A stretch of 64,000 nt of DNA, taken from IDS-8 sp964424805 (lineage in GTDB: Bacteria; Pseudomonadota; Gammaproteobacteria; Steroidobacterales; Woeseiaceae). This document shows, one piece after another, positions 6,921-15,909 of the stretch. The stretch spans positions 54,187 to 118,186 of the forward strand of contig CAYRKH010000003.1 in NCBI GenBank assembly GCA_964424805.1. The letters run 5' to 3'. A program made the position numbers and the translations under genes. How positions within the stretch are numbered: the first letter of the stretch is position 1; each line of letters begins with the position of its first letter. The notes beneath the pieces were generated by a model. The model did no database searches. It was given only the letters and a program-made list of their open reading frames with translations, and had not been told where the DNA came from.

Positions 6921-7925
6921 TCACAGCCATCGGTGCTCCCGATACCAATCCGCGGTCTGGCGGGCGCCGTCGGTGAACGTGCGTTGCGGCGGCAGGTCGA
7001 GCAGCGCATCGCGCCGTTCCGTCGAGAACCCCAGGCTCTTGCGGAAGAAGTCGAGGCGGCGGCGGTGCAGGGGCGGCTGGATGCCGGCGCGGCCCATCGT
7101 CGACTCCATGGCGCCGGCGGCGAGCATCAGCGGCGTCATGGGCACGTTCCAGCGGCTCAGGCGTGTGCCTACCGCCGCGGCGATGCTCTCGCACATTTCC
7201 TTGGTCGAGATGGCGTCGTCGCCGCCCAGGATCACCGGTTCGCCTGCAGCGTCGGGGGTATCGAGCAGCCGCTCGATCGCGAGCGCGAGGTCGTCCACGT
7301 GCACCGGCTGGTGCAGGTTCGCACCGTTGCCCACCAGCCAGAAGCGCCCCTTGCCTATCCCGGAGTACAGCTTCAGCAGGCGCCGGTCCCACGGACCGTA
7401 GGTTTCGCCGATGCGGCCGATGAACACCGCCATCCGCCGGGTTTCCTGCTCCTGCTCCTCCCCGAGCATCGTCTCCGCGGCTGCTTTCGAGCGCCCGTAG
7501 GCGTTGTCGGGCGCGAGCGGGGTGCGCTCGTCGATCCTCGCGCCGTTGGCCACGCCGTAGACGCCGATCGAGCTCGCGTAGAAGAAGCGGCGGACCCCCT
7601 GCGCGGCGGCTTGCCGTACGAGCTCGCGGGTGGCGTTGACGTTCACGCGCGTGAAGTAGTCGTCGCTCACGTTTGCCTCGTGCTGCGCGGCGGCCAGGTG
7701 GATGACCGTGTCGGCATCGCGGCAGGCCTCTTCCATCTTCTCCGGGGACGAAAGGTCCGCCAGGAGCAGCGGCACGCCGGCGCTTTGCAGCGCCGCCGCA
7801 CGCTCTTCCTCCACCTCGCTCCGTACCATGCCGGTGGCGGTGACCTCGTGCCCCTTGCCGTGCCACAGCTCCGCCAGCCGGCAGCCGATGAAGCCCGTGG
7901 CACCTGTGATCAGCGTCCGCGGCAT
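6921..7925 (-). CDS. NAD-dependent epimerase/dehydratase (extended SDR)
   Basis: A 334-residue extended short-chain dehydrogenase. The NAD-binding TGATGFIG is at 7-14, the catalytic serine region YASSIG at about 116-121 and the Tyr143-x3-Lys147 pair (YGRSK) is complete. It would oxidise, reduce or epimerise a nucleotide sugar in the cytoplasm. The start at 7925 overlaps the end of the GlpD-like gene (stop at 7910) by 16 bases, so the two are translationally coupled. It is a distant relative of the epimerase at 50972-51964, sharing the PPLHRRRLDFF / PPLYRRRVEFF segment near the C-terminus. Specific substrate not identifiable. Confidence 0.85.
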   Translation of the reverse strand: MPRTLITGATGFIGCRLAELWHGKGHEVTATGMVRSEVEEERAAALQSAGVPLLLADLSSPEKMEEACRDADTVIHLAAAQHEANVSDDYFTRVNVNATRELVRQAAAQGVRRFFYASSIGVYGVANGARIDERTPLAPDNAYGRSKAAAETMLGEEQEQETRRMAVFIGRIGETYGPWDRRLLKLYSGIGKGRFWLVGNGANLHQPVHVDDLALAIERLLDTPDAAGEPVILGGDDAISTKEMCESIAAAVGTRLSRWNVPMTPLMLAAGAMESTMGRAGIQPPLHRRRLDFFRKSLGFSTERRDALLDLPPQRTFTDGARQTADWYREHRWL

Positions 7926-9664
7926 GCGAGGTCCAGTTCATCCGCGTCCGGCAGGGTAAGGGCAGCGGCGCAGGGCTCGGAGATCCGGCCGGCATGCGAG
8001 GCCGTCGGGAAACGGCTGATGACGGCCTCCAGTTCCTGCTGCCGGCGCTGGCAGGACCAGCCGAGCCGCTCCCCCATGAAGTCCGCGCAGGCCTGCAGCA
8101 CGTCCTTGCCGGGATTGCCCGCGGCGCCGAGGGGAGTACGGCGGAATACCACGTCCGCGAGCGTCTGCGCCATCTCGTTCTCGATCGCCTCCTCGATCTG
8201 CACGCCGAGGATCTCGCCGCCGTGGATCCGCGCCAGCGTCCCGTCGGCATGGCCGCGCTCGGCCACCCGCAGCGCCTCGCTGCCGTAGAGGGACGCCAGC
8301 TCGTGCGCGAGGCACTCGCCGTCCTCGCGCGTCAGGCGGTCGCGCAGGTCGCCTTCCAGCGTGGCGAAGTCGTCGAGGTTGCCGCCGACGAGCGGCACGG
8401 TCGCCGAATCCGGTACCGCACCGCTGCGCCTGAGCTTGCGGTCGACGATGTCGATCGCTTTCGATGCATCGCCGCGCGCCATCGTGTGGCGCACGCCGAT
8501 CAGCGTGACCAGGCCGTCCAGGCCGTGCACCGCGGCGCTGTCGACCAGGTGCGAGCGCTTGCCGAACTCCAGCGCTTCACCCGTCTCGTCGCTGTCACCG
8601 AACGGTACCAGGCCGGCGTTCACCAGGCGGACGTCTTCACGGCGGATCGCCATGGAGGCGAGGGACGAGTTGAACTCCCCGAGAAGCCGTTCCATCTCCG
8701 GCTCCGACACCTCGATGGCATCCGGTCCCTTGCGGTACACGATGTGCCAGACGCCGATCAGCCGCCGGCCCCGCCACGGCACCACGAACAGGTGGCGCGC
8801 GCCGCGCCCGATCTTCTGGCCGCGGTCCACGGAGCGGCCCTGCACGGCGAGCGCGTATTCCGGCTCCGGTGCGCCGTCGATCACCAAGGCGGTGTCGCGC
8901 GAATACACGCCCGCTTTCGGGATGGTGAGCGCCGGCCCGCCCTGCAGCAGCCGCTCGGCCCAAGGCCCGGCGGCGTTGATCACGACCCGGCTGCCGATCT
9001 CGAATTCCTCGCCGGTCAGGCGATCGCAGGCGACGACGCCGTTGATGCTGTCGCCACCGCGGATGAGCGACTGCGCTTCGACGTAGTTGAGCGCGACCGC
9101 GCCGCGCGCGACGGCCGACATCACGAACGCGAGCACCAGGCGTGGCGGGTGGTACATCTGCGCATCGCTGAAGACCGCGGCGCCGGTAAGGCCTTCGCGG
9201 TCGAGGCCGTCGAAGCGGCGCAGCACTTCGCTCCGGCTCATGAAGCTCGCCCGCGGTATGCGCCGGCTCGCGTCGCGGATGCCGCGGTTGCGGCCGAGGG
9301 TCAACGCGTCGTAGGCGAGGAAACCGGCGCCCAGGAGCTCCTTGCCCCGGCGGCCGTGATCGTAGGTGGGCATCGCCACCGGTCGGGGTCGCACCAGGTG
9401 CGGTGCGATGCGGAGCAGGGCGCTGCGCTCGGCGCAGGAAGCGCGCAGGCGCGGGAGATCGAGATGCTGCAGGTAGCGGATGCCGCCGTGTACGAACTTG
9501 AACGAGTTCGCCGAGGTGCCGGAGGCGAAATCGTGTGCCTCGAGCAGCACCACCGAATAGCCGCGCAGCGCCGCCTCCCACGCCGCGCAGGCGCCGAACG
9601 CGCCGCCGCCGATGACGGCGACGTCGAATTGCTGTCCGCGGATTGCGTCTGGGTCTCTGAGCAA
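7910..9664 (-). CDS. Glycerol-3-phosphate dehydrogenase/oxidase-like FAD enzyme
   Basis: An FAD-dependent DAO-family enzyme of about 584 residues. FDVAVIGGGAFGACAAWEAA gives the dinucleotide-binding loop near the N-terminus and VHGGIRYL matches the GlpD signature; a DAO_C-type helical domain follows at the C-terminus. GlpD enzymes oxidise sn-glycerol-3-phosphate at the membrane; in a polysaccharide locus this one may act on a related sugar or glycerol phosphate. The start is uncertain. No ATG fits, so I chose TTG at 9664, which aligns with homologues (LRDPDAIRG before the FAD loop); GTG at 9703 is the alternative, and upstream codons fall inside a REP-like repeat. It is coupled to the downstream epimerase. 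Confidence 0.78.
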   Translation of the reverse strand: MLRDPDAIRGQQFDVAVIGGGAFGACAAWEAALRGYSVVLLEAHDFASGTSANSFKFVHGGIRYLQHLDLPRLRASCAERSALLRIAPHLVRPRPVAMPTYDHGRRGKELLGAGFLAYDALTLGRNRGIRDASRRIPRASFMSRSEVLRRFDGLDREGLTGAAVFSDAQMYHPPRLVLAFVMSAVARGAVALNYVEAQSLIRGGDSINGVVACDRLTGEEFEIGSRVVINAAGPWAERLLQGGPALTIPKAGVYSRDTALVIDGAPEPEYALAVQGRSVDRGQKIGRGARHLFVVPWRGRRLIGVWHIVYRKGPDAIEVSEPEMERLLGEFNSSLASMAIRREDVRLVNAGLVPFGDSDETGEALEFGKRSHLVDSAAVHGLDGLVTLIGVRHTMARGDASKAIDIVDRKLRRSGAVPDSATVPLVGGNLDDFATLEGDLRDRLTREDGECLAHELASLYGSEALRVAERGHADGTLARIHGGEILGVQIEEAIENEMAQTLADVVFRRTPLGAAGNPGKDVLQACADFMGERLGWSCQRRQQELEAVISRFPTASHAGRISEPCAAALTLPDADELDLACRGR

Positions 9665-10012
9665 AGGAGTGTCCGTGTAGGGGCCCGTGCCACGGGCAAA
9701 CACACTGCCGGCGCCGCAGCGGCGTCGACGTGAAGAATTCAGGGGAGTTCTTGCTTGTAGAGGGCGCCGGAAGAGTTCCCGGGACCGGTGCCGGGCATTG
9801 TAGCGGAATTCCGCCCGCCGTTGGAGCCCACCCGTAGGAGCGCGCATCGCGCGCGACGCCACGGGTCTCCAATAAAGGCGTCGCGCACAATCCGCGCTCC
9901 CAAGGGTGAACGTCCGACGCTACGGAATACTCGTCTTCGGGGCGGCATTTCGGTACATTGATTTACAAAATCCAACGGGGAAGAGGCCTTAAGCCGAGTC
10001 GCAGACGAAGTC
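9665..10012. other. Intergenic region with one REP-like element
   Basis: This 348-base stretch separates the divergent GlpD-like and GT4 genes. It contains one REP-like element (9834-9902) and otherwise no supported gene or clear promoter. Confidence 0.6.
9834..9902. repeat. REP-like palindromic element
   Basis: Starts GTAGGAGCGCGCATCGCGCG and ends CGCGCTCCCA. Compared with other copies it is diverged (GACGCC for GATGCC, CACAATCC in the right arm). It lies in the divergent promoter region. Confidence 0.85.
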
Positions 10013-11167
10013 GTGCGTATCCTTTTCGTCAACTACGAATACCCTCCGCTGGGCGGCGGCGGCGGCGTGGTGAACGCCTGGCTCGCAGAGGAGCTGGCGA
10101 AGCGGCACGAGGTCACCGTGCTCACCTCTGGTGCCTTCGATCTCCGCGAGCACGAGACCGCGCGCGGCGTCGAGGTCATCCGCTGCCGGACGTGGTTCCG
10201 GCGCGAAATGGCGGTGGCGAACATGCCGTCCATGGCGACCTTCATCCTCGGCGGCACCCGTGCCGGGCGCAAGCTGGTCCTCGAGCGCGAGTTCGACGTG
10301 ATCAACACGCACTTTGCGCTGCCGACCGGGCCCGTGGGCGACGCGCTGGCGCGCCAGCGGCGCGTGCCGAACGTCCTCTCCGTGCACGGCGGCGATCTCT
10401 ACGACCCGAGCAAGTGGATGTCGCCGCACCGGCACGCCTCGCTGCGGATGCTGGTCCGGCGCATCGTGCGCGCCGCCGATGCCGTCGTCGGGCAGTCGCA
10501 GAACACGAATACGAACCTCCAGCGCTACTACGATCCCGTTTCGGAACCGAAGCTCATTCCGCTCGGTATGCCGAGGCCGGTGGCCCCCGCGGCCGGCCGC
10601 GCGGAGCTGGGGCTGTCGCCCGACGAGTTCGTGATGATCACCATCGGGCGGCTGGTCCCCCGCAAAGGCATCGACCAGCTCGTGCGCATGTTGGGGAGGC
10701 TCGATCATCCGCAGGCCCGGCTGGTGGTCATCGGCGACGGCCCGCAGCTCGGCGAGCTGCAGGGACTGGCGCGCGACCTGCGGGTTTCGAGCCAGCTCAC
10801 GTTTACCGGCTTCGTTCCCGACCAGCGCAAGGTCGACTGGCTGGCGGCGTCCGACCTGTACGTGTCGACCAGCCAGCACGAGGGATTCGGGCTGGTGTTT
10901 CTCGAGGCCATGGCGCAGGGCTTGCCGATCGCCTGCTACGATCACGGGGGACAGACGGATTTCCTGGCCAGCGGCGTGAACGGGATCGTGGTGCGGCTGA
11001 ATGACCTGGAAGGGTTTACAGCGGCGGTGCGAGAGCTGGCCGCCGACGAGAAGAAGCGACACGCCATCTCCGAACGAAACCGGCACGACGTCGAGCAATA
11101 CTTCATCGAAACCTGCGCCGCAAACTACGAAGCACTGTTCGAACAACTCCGCACCCCCACCCGGTAG
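10013..11167 (+). CDS. GT4-family glycosyltransferase
   Basis: A 384-residue GT-B fold glycosyltransferase. The N-terminal half has the glycine-rich acceptor-side loop NYEYPPLGGGGGVV (7-20); the C-terminal half has IGRLVPRKGID (211-221), GDGP (241-244) and the EX7E nucleotide-sugar motif HEGFGLVFLE (Glu290, Glu298). It would add one sugar to the lipid-linked repeat unit on the cytoplasmic membrane face. The start is GTG at 10013. The stop codon TAG is the second to fourth base of a REP-like element (GTAGGAGC), so the repeat supplies the stop. It resembles the GT4 at 11616-12806. Confidence 0.9.
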   Translation: MRILFVNYEYPPLGGGGGVVNAWLAEELAKRHEVTVLTSGAFDLREHETARGVEVIRCRTWFRREMAVANMPSMATFILGGTRAGRKLVLEREFDVINTHFALPTGPVGDALARQRRVPNVLSVHGGDLYDPSKWMSPHRHASLRMLVRRIVRAADAVVGQSQNTNTNLQRYYDPVSEPKLIPLGMPRPVAPAAGRAELGLSPDEFVMITIGRLVPRKGIDQLVRMLGRLDHPQARLVVIGDGPQLGELQGLARDLRVSSQLTFTGFVPDQRKVDWLAASDLYVSTSQHEGFGLVFLEAMAQGLPIACYDHGGQTDFLASGVNGIVVRLNDLEGFTAAVRELAADEKKRHAISERNRHDVEQYFIETCAANYEALFEQLRTPTR

Positions 11168-11612
11168 GAGCGCGCATCGCGCGCGATGCTACGGCGGTAG
11201 GGTTTGAGCGGCGTGCGTTCATGAACCGGTGGTGGCATCGCGCGCAGTGCGCGCTCCTACAGGGCGCGTGACCGGCGGCCCGCGCATCGCGCGCGATGCT
11301 ACGGCGGCATGGTTTGAGCGCCGTGCGTTCATGTACCGGCGGTGGCATCGCGCGCAGTGCGCGCTCCTACAGGCCCGCGCGCGTAGGAGCGCGCATCGCG
11401 CGCGATGCTACGGCGGTAGGGTTTTGAGCGGCGTGCGTTCATGAACCGGTGGTGGCATCGCGCGCAGTGCGCGCTCCTACAGGGCGCGGCCCGCGATCGC
11501 GCGCGATGCTACGGCGGTAGGGTTTAGCGGCGTGCGGTCGTGAGTCGGGCGCCGTGGCATCGCGCGCAGTGCGCGCTCCCACAGTGCGCGCTCCCACAGT
11601 GTGTGTTCCCAC
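11164..11612. repeat. Tandem array of four long REP-like elements
   Basis: Four units (11164-11260, 11280-11370, 11383-11480, 11491-11583) of about 92-98 bases, each with arms CGCGCATCGCGCGCGATGC and GCATCGCGCGCAGTGCGCGC around a shared spacer (GGTTTGAGCGGCGTGCGTTC-like). The array ends in two extra partial right arms. It fills the 448 bases between two glycosyltransferase genes; no gene is present. Confidence 0.9.
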
Positions 11613-11615
11613 CGG

Positions 11616-12806
11616 TCAGTGGCGGAAGTCGGGCTGGGGGCGGCGGGTGGGTGACCGGCCGCCGGCGGCGAGGACGGAGCGGTAGACGTCCACGTAGCGG
11701 GCGGCGATCTGGTCCCAGGTGTAGTTTTCGAGGATGCGTTCCCGCTGCGAGTAGCTGATCTCCTCGCGCGCGTCGACGTTGGAGATGAGCCGCAGGATGT
11801 TCTCGCGCAGCGCCAGCGGCTCCCCCGGCGGGCAGAGCAGGCCGTCGACGCCGTCCCGCACCGTTTCCGGTATGCCGCCGACGTTCGACGCGGCGATCGG
11901 CAGGCCGCAGGACATTGCCTCGGCGAACACCAGCCCGAACGATTCCGTTTCCGACGGCAGCACGAAGATGTCGGACTCGCGGTAGAGGTGCGGTAGGTCC
12001 TCGTTCGGCACGAAACCCAGGAAGCGGACGCGATCCTCGAGCCCCATCCCGGCGATCATCTGTCGAAGCTCGGGCTCATACGGCCCCGTGCCGACGATCG
12101 TAAGCTCCACCGGCAGGACCGTCGGCCTTGCGCAGGCCTCGAGTATGGTCTGGATGCCCTTGCGCTCGAGCAGCCGTGCGACGGTGATCAGCCGCACGCG
12201 CTTTTCCTGCGGACGCTCGTCGGGCGGTGAGAAGCGGCGCGTGTCGATGCCGTTCGGGATTACGTCGATGTCCAGCTCGGGCAGGGTTTCTCTCGCCGTC
12301 TCCGCCAGCGCTTCGCTCAGCGCCACGACCCTGCCGGCGCGCCGCCAGATCCGCCGGTTGAGCGGCTTCATCAGCTTGTGCAGCCGCTCGACCTTGGCAT
12401 TGTACGGGTCGTACCCCGGCACGTCGGAGCCGCGCAGCGATACGATGTACGGCGTCGGCGCCGTACGGCGCGGCACCAGCGTGAGCAGGCCCGTGGGGAG
12501 TGAAAAAAAGTAGTGCTCGATGTCGTAAGGACGGCGCGCCTGGAGTTGTCTCAGCTTTAGCGCCGCGCCGACGAGATAGGTGTACGCGCCGCGCAGGCCG
12601 CAGTCGTGCACCCCGACGCGCCAGGAATTCACCCGGTGCACCGGCACGCCTGCCGTGACATCCCCGTCCTTCTCGTCGTCGATCCTCGACGTGAGCACTT
12701 CGGCCTCGACGCCGAGGCGGACGAGACCCGAGGCAATGTTGGCGGTGGCGTGACCCGCCCCTCCCCCGACGGGCGGAAATTCGTAGTTCAGCAGCAGTAC
12801 TCGCAT
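11616..12806 (-). CDS. GT4-family glycosyltransferase
   Basis: A 396-residue GT-B glycosyltransferase: NYEFPPVGGGAGHA (7-20) near the start, VARLLERKGI (209-218), VGTGP (238-242) and the EX7E motif ETESFGLVFAE (Glu288, Glu296). It probably transfers a hexose from a nucleotide donor to the growing repeat unit. The start was taken at the ATG at 12806 (MRVLLLNYEF), which matches the family's usual beginning; longer in-frame starts upstream add low-complexity sequence. It is divergent from the WcaJ-like gene, with a 715-base regulatory region between them. Confidence 0.9.
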   Translation of the reverse strand: MRVLLLNYEFPPVGGGAGHATANIASGLVRLGVEAEVLTSRIDDEKDGDVTAGVPVHRVNSWRVGVHDCGLRGAYTYLVGAALKLRQLQARRPYDIEHYFFSLPTGLLTLVPRRTAPTPYIVSLRGSDVPGYDPYNAKVERLHKLMKPLNRRIWRRAGRVVALSEALAETARETLPELDIDVIPNGIDTRRFSPPDERPQEKRVRLITVARLLERKGIQTILEACARPTVLPVELTIVGTGPYEPELRQMIAGMGLEDRVRFLGFVPNEDLPHLYRESDIFVLPSETESFGLVFAEAMSCGLPIAASNVGGIPETVRDGVDGLLCPPGEPLALRENILRLISNVDAREEISYSQRERILENYTWDQIAARYVDVYRSVLAAGGRSPTRRPQPDFRH

Positions 12807-13521
12807 AGTGGGCACGGACGGTCCCAAGCAGCCGGTTGCCGCATCGATGCCGGACTCGGCGCGCCGCCGGCGTCCGGCGGCGGCCCCGGTGCGCCCCCGC
12901 GCGCCGGGTCGTGTGAATTCAGCATCTTGTGCATGCATCGCGTGCGTCCCTGTACGCCATCGGCTTCCATCCGCTAACCGAGCGGCAGCGCGGTTCCCTT
13001 TGCCTTCCGCCGCTCGTCCCCGAAAGGTGCAAGAACCCTGCCAGAGGTCCGCCACACTGTCCCCAACCGGTCGCCCGGCGCGGGCGCGACAGAACGGGAG
13101 CATGGCGCGCGTCGCCGGGCAACGACAGGCTCCCCGGGCTTTTACGTTTTTTACACGCCCGATTGAAATTTGTACCAACCGCTCTTCGCCATAGGGGCTG
13201 CCGGGGAGCAAAGGGGGGTGTAGCGGCCGCGCCGACAGTGAAAAGTTTTCCGCAGCGGCAGCGCCTTTTACCGACCGCCCGTACGTCAGCTTGGGAAAGC
13301 TGAAAAAACCTCCACAAAACCAATTGTTTAAAGGCGCTTTGTTCCGTCCGTTCGCGCGCCTGCTGCCAAGGGCTTGTCATCGAAAGCCATGGGCCCGGCC
13401 GGCCGCTACCGCGCACCGCCTGCAAACCGGTGGCCCGTGAATTGCATATTCAGTTCCGCTGATCGTCGACGTCCGATCGCGGTAGCCGTCGTGCCAAACG
13501 TACTACTAGAACCAAATAACT
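12807..13521. other. Long divergent regulatory region before the WcaJ-like gene
   Basis: This 715-base region has no convincing gene. It contains the sigma-54-like promoter at 13431-13446 and, about 140 bases upstream, a perfect palindrome CAGCTT-GGGA-AAGCTG (13287-13302) at a distance typical of an enhancer-binding-protein site. The rest is GC-rich with short A/T runs near 13140-13170 and 13300-13335. Confidence 0.5.
13431..13446 (+). promoter_or_regulatory. Sigma-54-like promoter of the WcaJ-like gene
   Basis: TGGCCCGTGAATTGCA matches TGGCAC-N5-TTGCW with one mismatch at a non-invariant place; GG (13432-13433) and GC (13444-13445) are exactly ten bases apart. It lies 76 bases upstream of the ATG at 13522, nearly the spacing seen at the PEP-CTERM gene. 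Confidence 0.7.
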
Positions 13522-14928
13522 ATGCTGAACGTTGGATACTTCAGGCAGGGATTTGCCATAGGCGTGACCATGTTCGTCCGCCGATTGCTGCCCGCTGCAA
13601 TCGCGATGCTGATGCTTCGCGTGTGCATGATCGCGTACGGCGTGGAGATGACCGAGGCATACGTTGCGCTCCTGATCATCACGGGATTGCTGGCGGTCAT
13701 CCTGTTCCCGCCGCTCAACGGCGACGAGTTCCATGTCGCGGAATCCGGCTGGAGCAAGGCGCTCTCGACGGTCCTGTCGTGGGTGAGCCTGTTCGCGACG
13801 TTGCTGTTCCTCGCCTACGTCACCAAGACCTCGGAGACCTACTCGCGCGTGGTCCTGATTTCCTGGTTCGTGTTCACCCCGTTCATGATACTGGCCGGGC
13901 GCATGCTGCTTTCGGCGCTCATGGCGCAGCTGCTCGTGTCCTCGCGGAGCAAGCGCCACGCCATCATTGCCGGTGTAAATCCCATCGCGCTGTCGCTTGC
14001 GCACCAGATCGTCGACAGGCCCGATTTCGGGCTGGTCGTTGACGGCTTCTTCGAGGACCGGAGCCGGGAGCGGCTGGGCGTCGACCGGAACACGAGCATC
14101 CGCGGACCGCTGTCGAGCCTGCCCGACTACGTCAGGAACAACAGGACGGACATCATCTTTATCGCGATGCCGATCAAGAACGTCCAGCGGGTGACCGAGC
14201 TGCTCGACGACCTCCACGACACGACGGCGTCGATCTACTTCGTGCCGGACGTGCACGTGTTCGACCTGATCCAGTGCCGAACGGTGAACATCAACGGCAT
14301 ACCGGCGGTAGCGCTTTGCGAGACCCCGTTCTATGGGCTGCGTGGCGTCACGAAGCGGGCCTTCGACATCGCGATTTCGCTGTTTGCGCTGGTCGTGCTG
14401 AGCCCGATTATTCTCGCCACCGCGATCGCCATCAAGCTGACCTCGGAGGGAAGCGTTTTCTTCAAGCAGCGCCGGTACGGCCTCGACGGGCGCGAGATCG
14501 TGGTCTACAAGTTCCGCACGATGACGGTATCGGAGGACGCGGGGGAGGTCCGCCAGGCGACGCGGAACGACGCACGCCTGACGCGGATCGGCGGCTTCCT
14601 TCGCCGGCACTCCATTGACGAGCTGCCGCAGTTCATCAACGTGCTGCAGGGAAGAATGAGCATCGTCGGCCCGAGGCCGCACGCCGTGACCCATAACGAA
14701 GAGTACCGGAAGATCATCAAGGGCTACATGGTCCGCCACAAGGTCGCGCCGGGAATCACCGGGCTCGCGCAGGTCAGCGGTTACCGCGGCGGAACGGAAA
14801 CCGTGGAAATGATGCAGCAGCGGGTTGAGCTGGACCTCGAATACCTGCGGCGTTGGTCTCTCGGTCTCGACATGAGAATCATATTCAAAACAGCAAAGAC
14901 CGTTTTCTCGGACAGGACGGCTTATTAA
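13522..14928 (+). CDS. Undecaprenyl-phosphate glucose/galactose phosphotransferase (WcaJ type)
   Basis: A 468-residue initiating phosphoglycosyltransferase of the inner membrane, transferring hexose-1-phosphate from a UDP-sugar to undecaprenyl phosphate. Four N-terminal membrane segments span about residues 15-135, a CoA-binding-like domain follows (about 145-265), and the C-terminal catalytic Bac_transf domain carries KRAFDIAIS, VYKFRTM, DELPQFINVLQG, MSIVGPRPH and PGITGLAQVSG, all conserved. Length is usual for the WcaJ/polyprenyl glycosylphosphotransferase family. It sits alone behind a sigma-54-like promoter, so the first committed step of polymer assembly appears to share control with the PEP-CTERM protein. 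Confidence 0.93.
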   Translation: MLNVGYFRQGFAIGVTMFVRRLLPAAIAMLMLRVCMIAYGVEMTEAYVALLIITGLLAVILFPPLNGDEFHVAESGWSKALSTVLSWVSLFATLLFLAYVTKTSETYSRVVLISWFVFTPFMILAGRMLLSALMAQLLVSSRSKRHAIIAGVNPIALSLAHQIVDRPDFGLVVDGFFEDRSRERLGVDRNTSIRGPLSSLPDYVRNNRTDIIFIAMPIKNVQRVTELLDDLHDTTASIYFVPDVHVFDLIQCRTVNINGIPAVALCETPFYGLRGVTKRAFDIAISLFALVVLSPIILATAIAIKLTSEGSVFFKQRRYGLDGREIVVYKFRTMTVSEDAGEVRQATRNDARLTRIGGFLRRHSIDELPQFINVLQGRMSIVGPRPHAVTHNEEYRKIIKGYMVRHKVAPGITGLAQVSGYRGGTETVEMMQQRVELDLEYLRRWSLGLDMRIIFKTAKTVFSDRTAY

Positions 14929-14977
14929 TAGTGACGACAGCGACCGCCCGCGAACGCCGGGAGGCGTCGTGGGCGGG

Positions 14978-15820
14978 TCAACTGCAGGCGGACGGTGGAC
15001 CCTGGTCGAAGAATGCCGCGTCCAGCTCCGCGAGGGTGGAGCGGCAGAGCTCCAGCGCGCGGGTGTCCATGTCCGGCGCGGCATGACGGCCGATCGAGCG
15101 TGTCGAGATCCGGCGTTCCACGCGCTCGCAGTAGGGTATGTCGAGCCGCTGGAAAAGCCAGCGCAGCACGGCAGAGGGTTCGGAAACGAGGGTTTCGTAC
15201 TTGAGGAGCGTAAGGGCTGGCAGCCCGATGAGGCCGCTCTCGATCACCGGCCGGTTGCGCGCCCACCAGGCGAGGCAGGCAAGGTCGAAATCGGTCAGAT
15301 GCGGGTGCCATGCATCCCGCAGGATATTTTCAACAGGCGGCGATATCCCTTCCCGGAACCAGCCACCGCCGGGGCGGCCGGTGCAGACCAGGCGAACGGC
15401 ACGCGTCGCACCGTCGAATTTCCTGAGAGAGGAGTTTGCAACATCCCTGAAATCACGATAAAGCCAGATGAGATGCCCGTCGGGAAAGTCGCGGCGCAGG
15501 TCCCGGATCCTGTGACTGTCGCAAATGGGTTTGAGGGCCACCGCCGGGAAGTGTGCTTCCGCCAGGAGCGCCCGGACCGTGTCGGCACTGCGAATGCGAT
15601 AGTCGCGAAAAACAGGGCTGTCGTGATGCTCGTCGACCACGAGCATATCGGGGTGGCGGTGGAATGCGCGCATCAGCATCGTGGTGCCGGATCGTTGCCT
15701 GCCGAGCACGAAGACCGCCCTGGCCTCGCAGGCGGGACGGAATTTGCGTTGCACCTGCTTTTGCAATATCAGCAGGCGCCGTTCCCAGCGTTCGGGATCT
15801 TTCAGTGCGTACAGTTTCAT
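14978..15820 (-). CDS. Sulfotransferase-family protein
   Basis: A 280-residue PAPS-dependent sulfotransferase-fold protein. The 5'-phosphosulfate loop FVLGRQRSGTT is at about 37-47, and the 3'-phosphate-binding region LIWLYRDFRDVANSS follows, with a C-terminal KYETLVSEP segment. It would sulfate a hydroxyl of the polysaccharide or its lipid-linked precursor. The start is set at the ATG at 15820 (MKLYALKDPERW); longer versions run into the divergent membrane glycosyltransferase gene. It is one of four sulfotransferase genes in the locus. The exact acceptor cannot be inferred. Confidence 0.82.
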   Translation of the reverse strand: MKLYALKDPERWERRLLILQKQVQRKFRPACEARAVFVLGRQRSGTTMLMRAFHRHPDMLVVDEHHDSPVFRDYRIRSADTVRALLAEAHFPAVALKPICDSHRIRDLRRDFPDGHLIWLYRDFRDVANSSLRKFDGATRAVRLVCTGRPGGGWFREGISPPVENILRDAWHPHLTDFDLACLAWWARNRPVIESGLIGLPALTLLKYETLVSEPSAVLRWLFQRLDIPYCERVERRISTRSIGRHAAPDMDTRALELCRSTLAELDAAFFDQGPPSACS

Positions 15821-15909
15821 GGGAATCCAGGGAATGAAGGGCGGGGTGCCTGCCGTTCGATCGCCGGCACCGTAGCTATACTTTGCACGCTTACCGGTCG
15901 GAGTGCTAT

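Noticed and set aside
9665..9862. Extended N-terminus of the GlpD-like protein
   Set aside because: The extra residues are encoded partly by a REP-like element and have no homology to the FAD-binding start.
11164..11612. Possible CRISPR array
   Set aside because: The repeated units are long palindromes about 95 bases with a shared, not unique, spacer, and no cas genes are nearby; these are REP-like elements.
13450..15084. Long minus-strand open frame opposite the WcaJ-like gene
   Set aside because: It is antisense to a gene with full family motifs and its translation has no recognisable domain; high GC keeps such frames open.
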